From the NCBI GenBank assembly GCA_900543305.1, contig UQQZ01000010.1, positions 1 to 49,714 on the forward strand: a stretch of 49,714 nt of DNA, given 5' to 3'. Made by a program: the position numbers and the translations under genes. The stretch comes from an uncultured Oscillospiraceae bacterium (GTDB lineage Bacteria; Bacillota; Clostridia; Oscillospirales; Acutalibacteraceae). Positions 46,392 through 49,714 of this stretch are shown piece after piece (the first letter of the stretch is position 1; each line of letters opens with the position of its first letter). Under the pieces are notes generated by a model. It ran no database searches and was not told the DNA's origin. It saw only the letters and a program-made list of their open reading frames with translations.

Positions 46392-47045
46392 GTGATCCAA
46401 GTGAGCAGATGGTGGCGCAGAGTACGTTTCAGCCGAAGAAAAGGAAGGCGCTGGAATTTTCGGGCTATCTTTGCAATGGCAATCCTGGTAGTGGCAGGGA
46501 TGGCATTGTTTTCCGAGTGGGGTTTGTCCTCGATTTCTCCCGAACTCACCCAGGAAGCAGCCCGCGGCTATCTGCTTTCTTGCGTCAACGAAGCCATAAA
46601 AGCAGAAGTGGAAGAGGAATCCATGTCTTTCGTGACGGTGGAGCGGGACCAAGAAGGCAAAATTTGTGGGGTATCTACCAACACAGCTGCCCTCAACGGA
46701 CTTCGAGTACGGGTGTTAAGCCGCTTGGAAGATAGCCTGAACGGCTCTGTAACGGTAAAAGTACCGGCAGGCAGTCTCACAGAAATCGCCCTGCTCAACG
46801 GAAGGGGATTCCCAGTTCCTTTAAAATTGTGGATGGAAGGTGTTGCCGACCTTTCTTTTCAAACGGAGTTCACATCGGCGGGCATTAACCAAAGCTGTTA
46901 TCGGGTTACCATGACGGTATCGGTGCAAGCCTACTCCCAATCCAAACGTTTTTCGGTCCAGGTGGAGGAGGAAACCTCTACCGTAATTGCGGAAACGGTA
47001 GTAGTGGGAACTGTCCCTGACGCGGCAGTGTTAAGAAATCAATAA
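46392..47045 (+). CDS. yunB: Sporulation protein YunB
   Basis: The 217-residue protein has a very basic start (RWWRRVRFSRRKGRRWNFRA) and one membrane helix (IFAMAILVVAGMALFSEW). Its outer domain has the YunB pattern: ARGYLLSCVNEAIKAEV, VERDQEGKICGVSTNTAALN, VKVPAGSLTEIALLNGRGFPV and TSAGINQSCYRVTM. YunB is a mother-cell protein needed for efficient sporulation in Bacillus. Its presence supports a spore-forming host. Start choice: GTG 46392 has GGAGG six bases upstream. GTG 46386 abuts the site, and GTG 46401 is also possible. Control by a sporulation sigma factor could not be seen. Confidence 0.9.
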   Translation: MIQVSRWWRRVRFSRRKGRRWNFRAIFAMAILVVAGMALFSEWGLSSISPELTQEAARGYLLSCVNEAIKAEVEEESMSFVTVERDQEGKICGVSTNTAALNGLRVRVLSRLEDSLNGSVTVKVPAGSLTEIALLNGRGFPVPLKLWMEGVADLSFQTEFTSAGINQSCYRVTMTVSVQAYSQSKRFSVQVEEETSTVIAETVVVGTVPDAAVLRNQ

Positions 47046-47059
47046 AAGGTAAAGAAGAT

Positions 47060-49048
47060 ATGGAAAAACAAGATGTACAGCAGCGGCTGGAAGCTCTGCG
47101 GGAACAGATTCGCTATCACAGCCGCAAATATTACACAGAGGATGATCCGGAGATCAGCGACTACGAATACGATCAGCTCTACCGGCAACTGGAAACCCTG
47201 GAAGCCGAATATCCAGACCTGGTCACCGAAGATTCTCCTACCCGAAAAATCGGAGGCGCGGTGTATAACACCTTTGCTCCCGTAATCCATCAGGTCCCTC
47301 TGGAAAGTCTCCACGATTCCTTTTCCTCCGAAGAGCTTCAGGAGTTTGACCGCAGAGTCAGAGAAGCAGTAGGAGAGGTTGAATATGTGGTGGAGCCCAA
47401 GTTTGACGGCCTTTCCGTTGCGCTGGAATATCGGAACGGCCTGTTTGTGCGGGGATCCACCCGAGGCGATGGGGTGACCGGTGAAGATGTGACGGAAAAT
47501 ATCCGCACCATCCGCTCTGTGCCTAAAATTCTCAAGGAACCGGTTCCCTTTCTAGAGGTACGGGGAGAAGTTTATATGTCTGACGAGAGCTTTCAAAAGC
47601 TTTGTGCTCGCCAGGAACTGCTGGAGGAGAAACCCTTTAAAAATCCCCGAAATGCTGCTGCGGGTTCCCTGCGTCAGAAAGACCCCAAGATCACCGCTCA
47701 ACGGGAACTGAGCATCTTTATTTTCAATGTGCAGCAGGTAGAGGGAAAAAGCCTATCTTTCCATGACGAGTCTCTGGAATGGCTGAAGAGTTTAGGTTTT
47801 CCCGTGTTCGACCAGTATCGGAAAACAGACTCCATGGACTCAGTCCTCCAATTTATTCAAGAAATCGGTGACCGGCGGGGAGAACTGGATTTTCCAATCG
47901 ATGGAGCTGTTGTAAAGGTAAATCGCTTTACGCAGCGGGAAGAATTGGGAAGCACAGCCAAATTTCCTCGTTGGGCAGAAGCTTTTAAATATCCTCCGGA
48001 AGAGAAGGAAACTACCCTTCTGGAAATTGAAGTCAACGTAGGCCGGACCGGTGTTTTAACCCCTACGGGTTGTTTTGACCCGGTCACTTTGGCTGGCACA
48101 ACGGTCAGCCGGGCAACCCTGCACAACCAAGACTTTATTACGGAAAAGGATATCCGGGTGGGAAGCCGGGTCATTCTCCGAAAAGCTGGGGAAATCATTC
48201 CCGAAGTGGTGGCCGTTTTGTCCCATCCAGAGGGTTCCCAGCCGTATCATTTGCCGGAACGTTGTCCTTCCTGTGGAGAAATTGTGACGCGGGTGGAAGG
48301 GGAAGCGGCTACCCGCTGTACCAATCCCCAATGCCCTGCCCAGCTTTTGCGCAATCTGATCCATTTTGCCTCCCGTGATGCCATGGACATTGACGGGTTA
48401 GGGCCAGTTCTTCTGGAACAGCTGTTGCAAAAGGGCATGATCTCCTCTCCGGCTGACCTGTATACTTTAAAGGTGGACGAGCTCCAGGCCTTGGAACGGT
48501 TTGGAGAAAAGAGCGCCATCAACTTGGTAAACGCCCTGGAGCGGTCTAAAGGAAACGACTTGTACCGACTTGTCTACGCTCTGGGAATTCCCCACATTGG
48601 AGCAAAAGCGGCCCAGGTTTTGTGCAACGCTTTCCCCACCATGGAACAGATTCAAAACGCCTCGGAAGAGGAGATTGCACAGATCGAAGGATTTGGCGGA
48701 ATCATGGCCAAAGAAGTGGTTGCTTTCTTCCAGAAGGAGTCCGTCCGCCGTCTGGTGGAACGGCTGGGAGAATTGGGAATCTCCATGGAAGCCCTACAGA
48801 AAGAAAGCCAGGGAGACAAGCTGGCAGGGAGCACCTTTGTCCTCACCGGCACGCTTCCCGCTATGAGCCGCAAAGAAGCCAGTCAATTGATCGAAAGCCA
48901 TGGGGGAAAAGTTACTTCCTCCGTGTCCAAAAAGACAAGTTATGTTTTGGCAGGAGAGGAAGCCGGCAGCAAATTGGAAAAAGCCCAACAATTGGGCATT
49001 CCCATCCTGACGGAAGAAGAATTCCTGCAAATGATCCAAGAGAAATAA
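47060..49048 (+). CDS. ligA: NAD-dependent DNA ligase
   Basis: LigA seals nicks in replication and repair using NAD. The 662-residue protein has an N-terminal NMN-recognition domain (ISDYEYDQLYRQL) and the adenylation lysine Lys114 in VEPKFDGLSVALEY. It continues with TRGDGVTGEDVTENI, an OB-fold part and a zinc finger with CPSCGEIV and CTNPQCPAQ. Helix-hairpin-helix repeats (LERFGEKSAINLVNAL, HIGAKAAQVL) and a C-terminal BRCT domain (STFVLTGTLPAMSRKEASQL) follow. The length is normal. The ribosome site is moderate. It begins 14 bases after yunB and is followed by galK after 22 bases, so the run is probably one transcript. Confidence 0.97.
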   Translation: MEKQDVQQRLEALREQIRYHSRKYYTEDDPEISDYEYDQLYRQLETLEAEYPDLVTEDSPTRKIGGAVYNTFAPVIHQVPLESLHDSFSSEELQEFDRRVREAVGEVEYVVEPKFDGLSVALEYRNGLFVRGSTRGDGVTGEDVTENIRTIRSVPKILKEPVPFLEVRGEVYMSDESFQKLCARQELLEEKPFKNPRNAAAGSLRQKDPKITAQRELSIFIFNVQQVEGKSLSFHDESLEWLKSLGFPVFDQYRKTDSMDSVLQFIQEIGDRRGELDFPIDGAVVKVNRFTQREELGSTAKFPRWAEAFKYPPEEKETTLLEIEVNVGRTGVLTPTGCFDPVTLAGTTVSRATLHNQDFITEKDIRVGSRVILRKAGEIIPEVVAVLSHPEGSQPYHLPERCPSCGEIVTRVEGEAATRCTNPQCPAQLLRNLIHFASRDAMDIDGLGPVLLEQLLQKGMISSPADLYTLKVDELQALERFGEKSAINLVNALERSKGNDLYRLVYALGIPHIGAKAAQVLCNAFPTMEQIQNASEEEIAQIEGFGGIMAKEVVAFFQKESVRRLVERLGELGISMEALQKESQGDKLAGSTFVLTGTLPAMSRKEASQLIESHGGKVTSSVSKKTSYVLAGEEAGSKLEKAQQLGIPILTEEEFLQMIQEK

Positions 49049-49070
49049 ACAGGAAAGGTGGAGAAAATCC

Positions 49071-49714
49071 ATGATCTGCAAATTTGAAGATCTGTATCAG
49101 CAAGAAGCGGAATCCCAGCGGGAACGGTATCAGGCTCTCAAGGAAGGGTTCGCCAATCAATTTGGCGGCACGGAAGGGGGCGCCTTTTTCAGTGCGCCGG
49201 GACGTTCGGAAATTGGAGGCAACCATACCGACCACAATCACGGAAGGGTATTGGCAGCGGCTGTCAACCTGGACGTAGTGGCTTTTGCCAGAAAAACCGA
49301 AGACGGTAAAGTATCCTTGAAATCCGCGGAATATCCAGGCGTGGACGTGGTGGATTTGTCGGATCTTTCCAAAGATACCGAGGAAGAGGGTACCTCTCTG
49401 GCTTTGGTGAAAGGCATTTGCGCCCGCTGCAAAGAATTGGGATATCATGTGGGAGGCTTCGAGGCCTATACCATGACCCGTGTACTCAAAGGCTCCGGTC
49501 TTTCCAGTTCTGCTGCTTTTGAAGTGCTGGTGGTAACTGTTCTCAGCCATCTCTACAATGAAGGCTCTATCGATCCGGTTACGGCGGCTAAAATTGCCCA
49601 ATACGCGGAAAACGTCTATTTTGGCAAGCCTTCCGGCCTTCTGGATCAGATGGCAAGTTCAGTGGGCGGCTTTACTTCTATTGATTTTAAGGATCCCGAA
49701 AACCCGGTGATTGA
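49071..49714 (+). CDS. galK: Galactokinase, 5' part (runs off the window)
   Basis: The frame is open from ATG 49071 to the last base, giving about 214 residues of a GHMP kinase. It has the galactokinase signature SAPGRSEIGGNHTDHNHG (usually GRVNLIGEHTDYNxG; this Clostridia-type variant has SEIGGNHTDHNHG) and the ATP loop KGSGLSSSAAFE. LDQMASSVGG contains the catalytic aspartate. It phosphorylates galactose at C1. AGGTGGAG lies seven bases before the ATG. The C-terminal half lies outside. Confidence 0.92.
   Translation, partial: MICKFEDLYQQEAESQRERYQALKEGFANQFGGTEGGAFFSAPGRSEIGGNHTDHNHGRVLAAAVNLDVVAFARKTEDGKVSLKSAEYPGVDVVDLSDLSKDTEEEGTSLALVKGICARCKELGYHVGGFEAYTMTRVLKGSGLSSSAAFEVLVVTVLSHLYNEGSIDPVTAAKIAQYAENVYFGKPSGLLDQMASSVGGFTSIDFKDPENPVI

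Noticed and set aside
1..49714. CRISPR arrays, insertion sequences or prophage
   Set aside because: No regularly spaced repeats, transposase or phage structural genes were seen.

Overview
The window reads as a chromosomal segment from a gut-type, endospore-forming Clostridia bacterium, probably Oscillospirales/Ruminococcaceae-like. The reasons are inferential. Base composition looks near 50% G+C by eye, ribosome binding sites are strong AGGAGG types, and GTG/TTG starts are common. The paired glgC/glgD glycogen genes, a YunB sporulation protein, a type-2 isoleucyl-tRNA synthetase, PduL used without microcompartment genes, and a high-molecular-weight rubredoxin all fit Clostridia. I see no insertion sequence, prophage, integrase or CRISPR array. 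It looks like ordinary chromosome with several lineage-specific small operons.

Layout. 1-3116: ileS, missing only its first base. 3182-6824 (minus): a Gfo/Idh/MocA oxidoreductase, a NahK-like sugar kinase and a degenerate membrane sensor kinase. 7057-11054: a DUF4097 protein, glycerol kinase and the hisH-hisF pair. 11187-11371: tRNA-Gln(CTG) and tRNA-Pro(CGG). 11559-16517: rarA, a flavin reductase-rubredoxin fusion, a GH120-type beta-xylosidase and trmO. 16775-22755: a glycogen cluster glgB-glgC-glgD-glgA that makes ADP-glucose and polymerises and branches it. 22948-26324: a promoter, a structured leader RNA and two tandem paralogous O-antigen-ligase-like membrane proteins. 26403-28854 (minus): feoA-feoB plus a 47-residue Cys-rich partner. 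29167-32555: coaX, a YbhN/UPF0104 membrane protein, family-4 uracil-DNA glycosylase (minus) and pduL. 32634-35168 (minus): an APH-fold kinase and prfC. 35401-36140: a signal-peptidase-like protein lacking its catalytic residues, and a 40-residue membrane protein. 36185-36658 (minus): a DUF212 protein. 36854-40516: a tight operon of queH, an amidohydrolase, a PD-(D/E)XK-like/winged-helix protein of unknown function, a VanZ-RDD membrane fusion and a small unknown protein. 40641-42972 (minus): a glycosyltransferase/serine-hydrolase fusion translationally coupled to a Cys-rich duplicated protein. 43114-44547: a membrane protein of unknown function, two tRNA-Ser genes and a CmpB-type membrane protein. 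44741-49714: galE, maf, yunB, ligA and the start of galK.

The metabolic theme is carbohydrate handling: xyloside hydrolysis, glycerol, galactose (galE/galK), N-acetylhexosamine-like phosphorylation and glycogen storage. Housekeeping translation, repair and cofactor genes are interspersed.

The most unusual items are the glycosyltransferase-hydrolase fusion with its coupled Cys-rich partner, the pseudo-signal peptidase, the histone-like basic tail on GlgB, the tandem polymerase-like membrane proteins behind a structured leader, and the nuclease-like gene in the queH operon. All family calls come from reading motifs. No database search was run.
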